NCBI RefSeq assembly: GCF_000230555.1
Contig: NC_016078.1
Location: 1,364,001-1,428,000, forward strand
DNA length: 64,000 nucleotides
Direction: 5' to 3'
DNA from: Pelagibacterium halotolerans B2
GTDB lineage: Bacteria; Pseudomonadota; Alphaproteobacteria; Rhizobiales; Devosiaceae
The translations under genes and the position numbers were made by a program. Below are positions 20,680 to 29,765 of the stretch, piece by piece (position 1 is the stretch's first letter; each line of letters starts with the position of its first letter). The notes under the pieces are model-generated. The model ran no database searches. It saw only the letters and a program-made list of their open reading frames with translations, and was not told the origin of the DNA.

Positions 20680-21486
20680 TTTGTCGGCCTTGCGGATCTC
20701 GTTCCAATAGAAATCGAGCCGTTCGAGCCCGGCCTCGGAAATTTCCACCTTATCTTCCCGGCACCGTGCTTCCACATGCTCGAAGCGGCGGACGAATTTG
20801 GCGTTGGCGTCTCGCAGCGCCGCCTCAGGATCGATCCCGGCATGGCGGGCAAGATTGGCAACCGCAAACAGCAGATCGCCGATTTCCTCGGTTTTGGCCG
20901 CCTCGTCGGCCCCGGCAAGCGCCTCCTGGGCCTCTCCAAGCTCTTCTTCGATCTTGGCGACGACCGATTTCGTATCCGGCCAGTCGAATCCCACCCGTGC
21001 CGCGCGCTTGGCGAGCTTGCCCGCCCGCGTCAACGCCGGTAACCCGGCGGGAACGTCATCGAGCAGGGAAGGGGGCTTTTCTCCGCCGCGCCGTTCGGCC
21101 TTTCTTGCGCGCTCGCCCGCCTTGATCGCCTCCCAGCGCTTCTCGCTCGACGCTGCATTGCCCGCCTCGTCTTGCCCGAAGACGTGCGGATGGCGGCGGA
21201 TCAGCTTCTCGGTGACCGCGTAAATCACGTCGCCGATCTCGAACAGCCCTTCTTCCTTGGCCATCTGCGCGTGATAGATCGGCTGCAGCAAAAGGTCGCC
21301 CAACTCGTCGCGCAGATCCTCGTAATCCTCGCGCTCGATCGCATCCGCCACCTCATAGGCTTCCTCGATCGTATAGTGCCGGATCGATCTGAAATCCTGT
21401 TCGACATCCCAGGGGCATCCCGTCTCCTTGTCGCGCAGGCGCGCCATGATCTCGATGAGGCGGGAAATATCGCGGGAGGGCTGCAT
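20671..21486 (-). CDS. mazG: Nucleoside triphosphate pyrophosphohydrolase MazG
   Basis: A 271-residue house-cleaning enzyme that cuts NTPs to NMP plus pyrophosphate. It has tandem all-alpha MazG domains: the N-terminal domain has TGCPWDVEQ and metal ligands in EEAYEVADAI and DELGDLLLQ, and the C-terminal repeat has EELGEAQEA and EEIGDLLFAVAN. It converges with hflX, overlapping it by 9 bp. From memory, the neighbourhood hflX-mazG is common in Rhizobiales. Confidence 0.94.
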   Translation of the reverse strand: MQPSRDISRLIEIMARLRDKETGCPWDVEQDFRSIRHYTIEEAYEVADAIEREDYEDLRDELGDLLLQPIYHAQMAKEEGLFEIGDVIYAVTEKLIRRHPHVFGQDEAGNAASSEKRWEAIKAGERARKAERRGGEKPPSLLDDVPAGLPALTRAGKLAKRAARVGFDWPDTKSVVAKIEEELGEAQEALAGADEAAKTEEIGDLLFAVANLARHAGIDPEAALRDANAKFVRRFEHVEARCREDKVEISEAGLERLDFYWNEIRKADKSA

Positions 21487-21551
21487 GGGGGAACCTTGGA
21501 AGAGAGTCGTAAGGCAAATTCTATCGGGCGAACCAGCCTGCCGCTACCCGA

Positions 21552-23657
21552 TCATCCTGCCTTAATCAACGGAATGGCGAGGTCTTTTCGGAAAATGTAG
21601 AGCAGCGCCCGCAGCGCCTCGCCCTCAGGCCCCTTGAGCCCTGGATTGCGGTCCAACGCGGCTCGCGCATCGTCATGAGCCATTTCGAGCAGGTGCCGGT
21701 GAACGTCGGGCACCGCTATGCGATAACCCGGCATGCCCGACTGCCGCGTCCCCAGCAAATCGCCCTGGCCGCGCAGTTCGAGATCCTTTTCAGCGATCTC
21801 GAAACCGTCATCTGTCTTGCGGATTGCCTCCAGCCGCTGCTTTGCGGTTTCACTCAACGGCTCCGAATAGAGCAAAAGACAGGCCGAGCGCGCCGAACCG
21901 CGCCCCACGCGGCCGCGCAACTGATGCAATTGCGCCAGCCCGAACCGCTCGGCATGCTCGATGATGATGATCGTTGCGTTCGGAACATCGACCCCCACCT
22001 CGATCACCGTGGTCGCAACGAGAATCTGCGCCTCGCCGGACGCAAACCGCGTCATCGCCTCCTGCTTGGCCGCCGCGCTCATGCGTCCGTGGACCAGTTC
22101 AACCCGGTCGCCAAAGCTTTTCTTGAGTTCTGCAAACCGATCCTCGGCCGCCACCACGTCGAGCACTTCGCTTTCCTCGACCAGGGGGCACACCCAATAA
22201 GCCTGCGCGCCCTCGGCAAGGCGCGAGGCCAGCCGACCTACCACACGCTCATATTCGGAAATCGGTAGCGTTGCCGTATCGATCGGCTGCCGCCCAGCCG
22301 GTTTTTCGCGCAGCACCGAGACGTCCATGTCGCCGAAATGGGTCAGCACCAGCGTGCGCGGAATGGGCGTCGCCGTCATCACCAGCAGGTCGGTCTTATG
22401 ACCCTTTTCCGACAGCGCCAATCGCTGATGCACCCCGAACCGGTGCTGTTCATCGACCACCGTCAGCCCGAGATTTTCAAACTCCACCCCGCTCTGGAAC
22501 AGGGCATGGGTACCCACGGCAATGGTGATCGAGCCATCGGCCAACCCGGCCAACGCCGCCCGCTTTTCCGCGGCGGGCATTTTCCCGGTCATCAGCACGG
22601 TCTTGAGCCCGGCTTGTTCGGCCAGCGGCTGAAGTGTCCGAAAATGCTGGCTGGCCAGAAGTTCGGTCGGCGCCATCAGCGCCGATTGCCCGCCATCCTC
22701 GGCCACCATCGCCATGGCCATCAGCGCCACCACGGTCTTGCCCGACCCCACATCGCCCTGCAAAAGCCGTGACATACGGGTCGGCCGTTCCAGATCCTCT
22801 CGGATATCGGAAATCGCCAGCCGCTGCCCGTCCGTCAGCGCAAAGGGCAGGGCGGCTTCCACCTTTTCAGTGATTTTTTCCGTCACCTGCCGCGCGATGC
22901 CCGACGATTTGACCATCGTCTCCCGGATCAGCGACAGCGCCAATTGCCCGGCCAGATATTCGTCATAGGCCAGCCGCATGCGTGACGGCGAAACGATATC
23001 CCCCTCGCTCGGCCGCTGCGGCGCATGAATATGGTGCAGCGCCTCGGCAAACCCCGGCCAGTTCATGATCGTGCGCCGGTCCTTGCCTGTCCATTCGGGA
23101 ATGATCGGCACAAGTTCGAGCGCCGAAGCGATCACCTTGCGCAGCGCGCGCGATGATAGCCCCTGGGTTAGCGGATAAACCGGCTCGACCATCGGCAGGC
23201 TCGCGAGCTTGTCGGGCTCGACGATATAGTCGGGATGCGTCATCTGCTTTTCGCGACCGAAAAAACCGATTTCCCCGGAGACGTAACGGATTTCGCCGAT
23301 CGGCAATTGCTTTTCCACCCAGCCGCCCCTGGCCCCGAAAAAGCTCAGCGTGATCTCGCCGGTTTCGTCATGGGCCTTGATTCGCAACGGAGCCCGGCTA
23401 TTGCGCGGCGGCACGATATGCTCGTCGATGTGCAGTTTCAGTGTCGCGATCGATCCGACCGGCGCATAGGCAACCCCGTTCTGCGCCCGCCGGTCGATAA
23501 CACCCGACGGCATATGCATGAGCACATCGAGCACCACCGCGTCCTGTCCATCGGGCGCGCCGAAGAATTTGGCGAACAGCGCGCCCAGTTGCGGCCCGAC
23601 GCCTTTCATCGATTTGAGCGATTTGAACAGCGGGTTCAGCAGATCGGGACGAGGCAC
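21552..23657 (-). CDS. recG: ATP-dependent DNA helicase RecG
   Basis: A 701-residue branched-DNA helicase that remodels stalled forks and recombination intermediates. The N-terminal wedge (OB) domain spans about 1-240. The helicase core has Walker A (GDVGSGKT), the DEQH box (VDEQHRFGV), motif III (TATPIPRTL) and motif VI in HQLRGRVGRG. The C-terminal TRG region and the final RKDLAIPLIKAG are in place. The length is standard. sdhE is divergent 128 bp away, and mfd follows sdhE, the usual Rhizobiales order. Confidence 0.97.
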   Translation of the reverse strand: MPRPDLLNPLFKSLKSMKGVGPQLGALFAKFFGAPDGQDAVVLDVLMHMPSGVIDRRAQNGVAYAPVGSIATLKLHIDEHIVPPRNSRAPLRIKAHDETGEITLSFFGARGGWVEKQLPIGEIRYVSGEIGFFGREKQMTHPDYIVEPDKLASLPMVEPVYPLTQGLSSRALRKVIASALELVPIIPEWTGKDRRTIMNWPGFAEALHHIHAPQRPSEGDIVSPSRMRLAYDEYLAGQLALSLIRETMVKSSGIARQVTEKITEKVEAALPFALTDGQRLAISDIREDLERPTRMSRLLQGDVGSGKTVVALMAMAMVAEDGGQSALMAPTELLASQHFRTLQPLAEQAGLKTVLMTGKMPAAEKRAALAGLADGSITIAVGTHALFQSGVEFENLGLTVVDEQHRFGVHQRLALSEKGHKTDLLVMTATPIPRTLVLTHFGDMDVSVLREKPAGRQPIDTATLPISEYERVVGRLASRLAEGAQAYWVCPLVEESEVLDVVAAEDRFAELKKSFGDRVELVHGRMSAAAKQEAMTRFASGEAQILVATTVIEVGVDVPNATIIIIEHAERFGLAQLHQLRGRVGRGSARSACLLLYSEPLSETAKQRLEAIRKTDDGFEIAEKDLELRGQGDLLGTRQSGMPGYRIAVPDVHRHLLEMAHDDARAALDRNPGLKGPEGEALRALLYIFRKDLAIPLIKAG

Positions 23658-23785
23658 GACTCAAAACTGGGCTAGTATGAACGGAAACGGAACAATATAT
23701 GCTTGTGGGCGGCGGCAAAAGGCTGACAGCGCCACCAAATGTCTCTAATAACTGCCGTCCCAAGCCCTAAGCACCTGTCTGGACC

Positions 23786-24058
23786 ATGACCGACCCCCAA
23801 AGCATCGAAATGCGCCGCAAGCGCGCGCTCTATCGCGCCCAGCACCGGGGCACCCAGGAAATGGATATCCTGATCGGCGGATTCGTCGCCGATCACCTCG
23901 ATACGCTCGACGCCGAAATGCTCGACCGGCTCGAAGCTCTGATGGACCATGAGGAAACCGATCTCCAGGCCTGGCTCATGGGGCAGAGCGCAATTCCCGA
24001 TAACACCGATCGCGATCTGATCGACACGATCCGCAACCACAAGATTTCACAGAACTAG
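23786..24058 (+). CDS. sdhE: FAD assembly factor SdhE (succinate dehydrogenase assembly)
   Basis: A 90-residue cytosolic factor that helps attach FAD covalently to SdhA. The RGTQEMD motif (residues 21-27) is the alphaproteobacterial form of the conserved RGxxE flavinylation signature. The rest is all-helical, as in the SDHAF2/YgfY family. It lies 4 nt before the mfd ATG, so the two are co-transcribed despite unrelated roles. Confidence 0.94.
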   Translation: MTDPQSIEMRRKRALYRAQHRGTQEMDILIGGFVADHLDTLDAEMLDRLEALMDHEETDLQAWLMGQSAIPDNTDRDLIDTIRNHKISQN

Positions 24059-24062
24059 TTTC

Positions 24063-27000
24063 ATGGACGATTTGCTGCGCGACAGACCCTCTAGGATTCT
24101 GGCCAATCTCCCCGACGGCATGCAGCCGGCGGTGTTGGCGCGCGAAATCGAGCAACGCCTCAAGGATGCGCCGCAAGCACCTGTTTCTCTTGTCTTTGTA
24201 GCGCGCGATGGTCGTCGCTTGCAGCGCATGGCCGATATTCTGCAAACCATGCTGCCCGGCCATCCCGTGCTGACCTTCCCTGCCTGGGACTGCCTGCCCT
24301 ATGACCGCGTTTCGCCCAACGCGGTAACCATCGCCGCCCGCATGTCGGCACTGGCGCAACTGGTCGATCCCGCGATCAAAGGCGCCATCGTTCTCACCGC
24401 CGTAAACGCACTCATCCAGCGCGTCGTGCCACGCGATGTGGTCGCTGCCATGACCTTTTCGGCCGCGGCGGGACGCATGGTCGACAGTGAAAAGCTCATC
24501 TTCTGGGCCACCAACAACGGCTATCTGCGTGTGCCCACCGTGCGCGAAGCCGGTGAATACGCGGTGCGCGGTGGCCTCGTCGATCTCTACCCGGCGGGCC
24601 ATGACGCACCGTTGCGCTTTGATTTCTTCGGCCAACAGCTTGAAACCATTCGCGCTTTCGATCCCGAAAGCCAGCGGACGACCGGCAATGTCAAATCGGT
24701 GACCCTCGTCCCCATGAGCGAGGCCATGCTGACCGAACACACCATCCGCCGCTTCCGCCGCAACTACACGACGGCCTTCGGCGGCAACACCGCCGACGAT
24801 CCGTTGTATGGGGCCATCAGTGCCGGCCAGCGCTTTGCGGGCATGGAGCACTGGTTGCCGTTCTTTTACGAAGAAATGGAAACGCTGCCCGCTTACATCG
24901 GCGACGCCCCCGTCTATTTCGACGATCAGTCGCGCGAAGCCTATGCCGAACGCCGCGATCAGATCCTCGACTATTACAACGCCCGCAAGGAAGCCCGCGA
25001 GCAGGGCAGCACCGCCGGCGCGCCCTATAAGCCGCTCAAACCCGAACTGCTCTACAATGTGGAGCAGGGGCCATACGAGTTGGCGCGCGGTCACGAGATT
25101 TCCGAACTCACCCCGTTCCTTCCCGCTGACGAGAACCTGCCGGTCATCGACTGCGCCGGAAATCTGGCACCCAGCTTTGCCGCAGAACGCCAGGCGGCAG
25201 ACACCAACCTGTTTGAAGCAGTCATTTCGCGCATCAAGTCCGAGGCGCGGGCAGGGCGCAAGACCGTCATCACCTGCTGGACCGAAGGCACCCGCGACCG
25301 CATGGGCCAGGTGCTCAAGGATCACGGGCTCAAGGCGGTCAAGAAGCTCGAAAACTGGAAACAGGTCGACCTGCTCAAAGTCGGCCAGCTCGGGCTTGTC
25401 ATTCTCCCGCTCGAAACCGGCTATCTGACCAACGATATCGCCGTCCTGTCCGAACAGGACATTCTGGGCGAGCGCATCATCCGCCAGACCCGGCGCAAGA
25501 AAGCGTCCGACGCGCTGACCGAAGCAAGCGCGCTTTCGGCGGGCGATCTTGTCGTCCATGTCGATCACGGTATCGGCCGCTTCATCGGGCTGAAAGCCAT
25601 CGAGGTGCAAGGGGCCCCCCATGACTGCGTGGAGATCGAATACGCTAAAGGCGACAAGCTTTACCTGCCGGTCGAAAATATCGAACTGCTCTCGCGCTAT
25701 GGTGCCGAAGGTGCCGAACTCGACAAGCTGGGCGGCGTTGCCTGGCAGGCCAAGAAGTCCAAGCTCAAAAAGCGCATCCGCGACATGGCCGAGCAGCTCA
25801 TCAAGATTGCTGCCGCCCGCCAGACGGCCCATGCCGACCCCATAGAAGTCCAGACCGGCGCCTATGACGAGTTCTGCGCCCGTTTCCCCTACGAGGAAAC
25901 CGAAGATCAGCTCGCCACCATCGATGCCGTATTCGACGATCTCACCTCGGGCCGAATCATGGACCGGCTGGTCTGCGGCGATGTGGGCTTCGGCAAGACC
26001 GAAGTCGCGCTCCGCGCTGCCTTTGTCATGGCCATGAGCGGGCGACAGGTGGCCATCGTTGTCCCCACGACTCTGCTCTCTCGCCAGCACTTCAAGACGT
26101 TCTCTGACCGTTTCGCCGGTCTGCCCGTGCGCGTGCGTCAGGCTTCGCGGCTTGTGCCCGCAGCCGAGCTCAAGGCAACGAAAGATGGCCTCAAGGATGG
26201 TAGCGTCGATATTGTCGTCGGCACCCATGCCTTGTTGTCGAAAACGATCGAATTCCGCGACATCGGCCTGATGATCGTGGACGAGGAGCAGCATTTCGGC
26301 GTGGCGCACAAGGAACGCCTCAAGGAAATGCGTGCCAACGTCCACGTTCTGACGCTTTCGGCGACGCCCATCCCGCGTACCCTGCAATTGGCACTGACAG
26401 GCGTGCGCGATCTCTCGCTGCTCGCCACCCCGCCCGTGGATCGCCTCGCCATCCGCACCTTCGTCTCGCCCTTCGATGCGCTCGTCGTCCGCGAAGCCCT
26501 GCTGCGGGAAAAATACCGCGGCGGACAAGCATTTTATGTCTGCCCGCGCATTTCCGACCAGGCCGACATCGCGCAATTCCTGCGCGATCACGTTCCTGAA
26601 GTGAGCTTCGTGGTCGCCAACGGCCAGATGGCGCCCCAGCAGCTCGACGACACCATGAACGCCTTTTACGACGGCAAGTTCGACGTGCTCGTCGCCACCA
26701 CCATCGTGGAATCCGGTCTCGACGTGCCGACCGCCAACACCCTGATCGTCCACCGCGCCGACAAGTTCGGCCTTGCCCAGCTCTATCAGATCCGTGGGCG
26801 CATCGGCCGTTCCAAGACCCGCGCCTACGCCATCTTCACGGTTCCCGCCGACCGCAAGCTCAACGACCAGGCCCAGCGCCGCCTGCAGGTGCTTCAGTCC
26901 CTCGAATCACTGGGCGCCGGCTTCCAGCTTGCCAGCCACGATCTCGATATTCGCGGCGCCGGCAATCTGTTGGGCGAGGAACAGTCGGGCCATATCCGCG

Positions 27001-27545
27001 AAGTTGGGTTCGAGCTTTATCAGTCTATGCTCGAAGAAGCTGTTGCGTCGTTGCGGGCAGGGCAGTCGGCCGAGGAAGAGGAAGCGGGACAGTGGTCTCC
27101 ACAGATTTCGCTGGGCATGCCGGTGATGATCCCGGAGGCCTACGTGCCCGACCTTCAGGTCCGTATGCAGCTCTATCGCCGTCTGGGCGACCTGACCGAT
27201 CCCAACGAAATCGATGCCGTCGGCGCCGAAATGATCGACAGGTTCGGCTCGCTGCCCGAGGAGGTCGAAGCCCTGCTCAAGGTGGTGCTCATCAAATCGC
27301 TGTGTCGCACCGCCAATGTCGAAAAGGTCGATGCCGGCCCCAAGGGGGCTGTTATTACGTTACGAAACGGTGTCTTCCCCAATCCTGCCCGATTGGTGCG
27401 TCATATCGCTGATCCTGCACAGGCGGCCCGGCTGCGCCCCGATCAAAAGATCATGTTCGCGCGCAATTGGCCCACCGCCGAGCAGCGGCTCAAGGGCAGC
27501 GCGACGATCCTCTCCCGTCTCGCCGGTCTTGCTGGGTCTCAGTGA
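24063..27545 (+). CDS. mfd: Transcription-repair coupling factor Mfd
   Basis: A 1160-residue DNA translocase that removes stalled RNA polymerase and recruits UvrA. An N-terminal UvrB-like module (about 10-350) is followed by an RNA-polymerase-interacting CarD-like domain (about 490-560; GDLVVHVDHGIGRF). The translocase has Walker A at about residues 638-645 (GDVGFGKTE), DEEQ box (VDEEQHFG), motif III (SATPIPRTL) and the TRG motif region (QIRGRIGRSKTRAYA). The C-terminal D7 domain runs from about 1000. The length is usual. A long antisense open frame across the gene is a codon-bias shadow. Confidence 0.98.
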   Translation: MDDLLRDRPSRILANLPDGMQPAVLAREIEQRLKDAPQAPVSLVFVARDGRRLQRMADILQTMLPGHPVLTFPAWDCLPYDRVSPNAVTIAARMSALAQLVDPAIKGAIVLTAVNALIQRVVPRDVVAAMTFSAAAGRMVDSEKLIFWATNNGYLRVPTVREAGEYAVRGGLVDLYPAGHDAPLRFDFFGQQLETIRAFDPESQRTTGNVKSVTLVPMSEAMLTEHTIRRFRRNYTTAFGGNTADDPLYGAISAGQRFAGMEHWLPFFYEEMETLPAYIGDAPVYFDDQSREAYAERRDQILDYYNARKEAREQGSTAGAPYKPLKPELLYNVEQGPYELARGHEISELTPFLPADENLPVIDCAGNLAPSFAAERQAADTNLFEAVISRIKSEARAGRKTVITCWTEGTRDRMGQVLKDHGLKAVKKLENWKQVDLLKVGQLGLVILPLETGYLTNDIAVLSEQDILGERIIRQTRRKKASDALTEASALSAGDLVVHVDHGIGRFIGLKAIEVQGAPHDCVEIEYAKGDKLYLPVENIELLSRYGAEGAELDKLGGVAWQAKKSKLKKRIRDMAEQLIKIAAARQTAHADPIEVQTGAYDEFCARFPYEETEDQLATIDAVFDDLTSGRIMDRLVCGDVGFGKTEVALRAAFVMAMSGRQVAIVVPTTLLSRQHFKTFSDRFAGLPVRVRQASRLVPAAELKATKDGLKDGSVDIVVGTHALLSKTIEFRDIGLMIVDEEQHFGVAHKERLKEMRANVHVLTLSATPIPRTLQLALTGVRDLSLLATPPVDRLAIRTFVSPFDALVVREALLREKYRGGQAFYVCPRISDQADIAQFLRDHVPEVSFVVANGQMAPQQLDDTMNAFYDGKFDVLVATTIVESGLDVPTANTLIVHRADKFGLAQLYQIRGRIGRSKTRAYAIFTVPADRKLNDQAQRRLQVLQSLESLGAGFQLASHDLDIRGAGNLLGEEQSGHIREVGFELYQSMLEEAVASLRAGQSAEEEEAGQWSPQISLGMPVMIPEAYVPDLQVRMQLYRRLGDLTDPNEIDAVGAEMIDRFGSLPEEVEALLKVVLIKSLCRTANVEKVDAGPKGAVITLRNGVFPNPARLVRHIADPAQAARLRPDQKIMFARNWPTAEQRLKGSATILSRLAGLAGSQ

Positions 27546-27683
27546 CGCCTTTGGGCAACACGAGCACTTCAAGCGCATTGGCACGGTCCGAACGTCATGC
27601 TATTGCCCGATTTCGCCGCTCTTGAACGTATCGAACCTTATGATTCCGGTGGGGTCCACCTGCCCAGAGCAATAGGAATGTCC

Positions 27684-28382
27684 ATGAAACTCAAAAACGC
27701 GATACTTACCGGCGCCGTCGCCACGGGACTGGCCTTTTCCATGGCCGGCACCGTATTTGCGCAGGCCGGAGACGCGGGAATGATCGATCAGGCCGAACCG
27801 GCAGCGGAATCGGCTGAAAACAACTGGCTCAAGGTCTGCAGCGATCTCGACGACGGTGGTCAGGCGTGCATCATGCGCCAGGTAGTCACCAACACCGGCG
27901 TTTTCACCGGATCGTTCCTGCTGCGCGACGACCCGAGCCAGGAAAGCCGCCTTCTGGCGGTGGCCTCCGTGCCGATCGGCGTGTTGTTGCCCTTCGGGCT
28001 GACCTGGCAGATCGACAGTGGCAAGCCCGTTCGCGTTCCTTACATGCTATGCGATCCGCAGGCCTGCTCGGCCCAGCTCGTCATCAACGAATCCTATATC
28101 CAGAGCCTCAAGCGCGGCAGCAATCTCAAGCTGATCGCCAAGAACCGCCAGAATGAGGATATCTCCATCGATATCACTTTGGCCGGCTTCACAGCGGTCT
28201 ATGACAATCCCGAAGGCATTTCGGTTGATGAGCTCAATCAGGCAAATTCGACTGAAAACGTCCTCGAACAGGTTCTTCAGGACCGCGCCAACCAGCTTCG
28301 CGAGGAAATGGAAGACGGCGAGGCACCCGCCGAAGGCACTCCGGCCGAACCTGCGCCCGCCGAAGAGGCACCAGCCCAGTAA
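27684..28382 (+). CDS. Invasion-associated locus B (IalB) family protein
   Basis: A 232-residue exported protein: a signal peptide ends near AGTVFAQA, followed by an IalB domain with the CSDLDDGGQACIMRQ start, paired cysteines (LCDPQACSAQLV) and a Pro/Ala/Glu-rich tail rich in EAPAEGTPAEPAP. IalB was named in Bartonella, but homologues are spread through non-pathogenic alphaproteobacteria and their function is unclear. I chose the ATG at 27684 because AGGA sits 6 nt upstream; the ATG at 27678 touches that site. A strong terminator follows. Confidence 0.86.
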   Translation: MKLKNAILTGAVATGLAFSMAGTVFAQAGDAGMIDQAEPAAESAENNWLKVCSDLDDGGQACIMRQVVTNTGVFTGSFLLRDDPSQESRLLAVASVPIGVLLPFGLTWQIDSGKPVRVPYMLCDPQACSAQLVINESYIQSLKRGSNLKLIAKNRQNEDISIDITLAGFTAVYDNPEGISVDELNQANSTENVLEQVLQDRANQLREEMEDGEAPAEGTPAEPAPAEEAPAQ

Positions 28383-28403
28383 TCTGGACTTGATTTGAAA
28401 TAG

Positions 28404-28432
28404 AAGGGCGGACTGTGCAGTCCGCCTTTTTT
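28404..28432 (+). terminator. Rho-independent terminator after the IalB-like gene
   Basis: A perfect 8-bp stem GGCGGACT/AGTCCGCC (28407-28414 and 28419-28426) with a GTGC loop runs straight into six T residues on the plus strand. It lies in the convergent gap to the UbiH-like gene, and the T-run favours the plus strand only. Confidence 0.9.
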
Positions 28433-29585
28433 ATTGCCCCATCCCCAAGGAAGCGGCGTGCTTGCGCAGAAGTGGGAAGGTCTTGAGCCCCCAGAGCCCC
28501 ACGCTCCGCAACGCCTGCGCCGGCAGGTGCGGCGAGAGCAGCGATGTAAATAGCCCATCCACGAACATTCCGGTCCGCGCCAGATCACCCCGTCGCGCAG
28601 CACCGTAGCTGCGCGCAACGGCATCCGCCCAGCCATACGATCCAGGATTGGCTGCCCGCAGGCAGGCATTCAGGCTGGCGACATCCCGCAGCCCGAGATT
28701 GAGGCCCTGCGCTCCGATGGGCGGGAACGCATGTGCCGATTCTCCCACCAGAACGGCTGCATCGCGTCCGGCCACATCGACCGAAAGGCTGGAGAGAGGA
28801 AACACGAAACTCGGACTCACCACCGAGACCGCGCCGAAAAGATGGCGGGATTTTTCACTCAGCCGGGCAAGAAATTGCTCCTTCTCGCGCCGCGCGTCGT
28901 CGAGCGTCTCCGGCTTGTCGATCCACACCAGATTGGCCCGAGTGCCGCCGGCTGGAACCAGTGTGAATGGTCCATTGGGATAATGAAACTCAACCGACTC
29001 CCCATCGAGCTCACGCCCAAGCTCCAGATCGCACACCAACGCCGCCTGGTCGAACTTGCGTTCACGCACCGCAATCCCTGCCGCTTTGCGCACGCTCGAT
29101 CCCTTGCCATCGGCGCCAACCAGCAGTTCGGCGGTCAGCCTGCTGCCGTCGTCGAGTTCGAGGCGCCATAGGTCATCGGCCCGACTGGCCGATTTGAGCG
29201 TGGCCGCACGGAGCGCAAGGTTTGCGCCACCGGCCGCCGCCCGAGAAAAGCTTTCGCCCAGCCGTGCATTGGCAAAATTCCACCCGAACGCCTGATGCCC
29301 GAATTCGGCTGCGCTGAACACCGTCTCGGGAGCCCGCAAAAACCGGTCGGTCGCATCGATGATGCGGATACGGGTCAGGGGAACCCCCAGCGTTTCGGGA
29401 TCGTCGATCAGCCCGGCTTCGATCATGTAATCGACCGACGGGCCCATTAGTGCCGAGGTTCGGCGGTCCATTGGTGCTTCGGGCGCCACATGAAGGGTTG
29501 AAAACCCGGCCCTGGCGGCGGCAACCGCCGTCGCCTTGCCAACGAGTCCGCCACCAATGACGGCGATCTGTGTGTGATTGGTCAT
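28431..29585 (-). CDS. FAD-dependent UbiH/Coq6-family hydroxylase
   Basis: A 384-residue class A flavoprotein monooxygenase of the ubiquinone-biosynthesis type. It has an N-terminal dinucleotide motif (IAVIGGGLVGKATA), the central LVGADGKGSSVRKAAG motif, and a C-terminal FAD-ribityl motif that reads VGESAHAFPPIGAQGLNLG, with Glu where most family members have Asp. It probably hydroxylates the ubiquinone ring; which position (UbiH, UbiF, UbiI or the alphaproteobacterial UbiL/UbiM) cannot be told from the sequence. I chose the ATG at 29585 (MTNHTQIAVIGGG); the frame is open to 29744 but the extra residues lack homology. Confidence 0.85.
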   Translation of the reverse strand: MTNHTQIAVIGGGLVGKATAVAAARAGFSTLHVAPEAPMDRRTSALMGPSVDYMIEAGLIDDPETLGVPLTRIRIIDATDRFLRAPETVFSAAEFGHQAFGWNFANARLGESFSRAAAGGANLALRAATLKSASRADDLWRLELDDGSRLTAELLVGADGKGSSVRKAAGIAVRERKFDQAALVCDLELGRELDGESVEFHYPNGPFTLVPAGGTRANLVWIDKPETLDDARREKEQFLARLSEKSRHLFGAVSVVSPSFVFPLSSLSVDVAGRDAAVLVGESAHAFPPIGAQGLNLGLRDVASLNACLRAANPGSYGWADAVARSYGAARRGDLARTGMFVDGLFTSLLSPHLPAQALRSVGLWGLKTFPLLRKHAASLGMGQ

Positions 29586-29765
29586 TTTCACCTCAATGCC
29601 TAGCCAAGATGTAGGCCGCCATCGCCACCCCCGCAAGCAGCACAGAGCGGTCTGCCGCTTTATTGCCGTTGTTGCCCGCAAATGTGCGCGCTTCGCGCGC
29701 CGGGGCGGTCGCCGATCTCCCCCGTGGACCAAAATGGTGTCCATGTCTCAATCGCTGAGGGCAAA

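Noticed and set aside
23976-26753. A 925-codon open frame on the minus strand opposite mfd
   Set aside because: mfd is certain on the plus strand. The antisense frame translates to a His/Gly/Asp-rich mix with no domain, as expected from high-GC codon usage.
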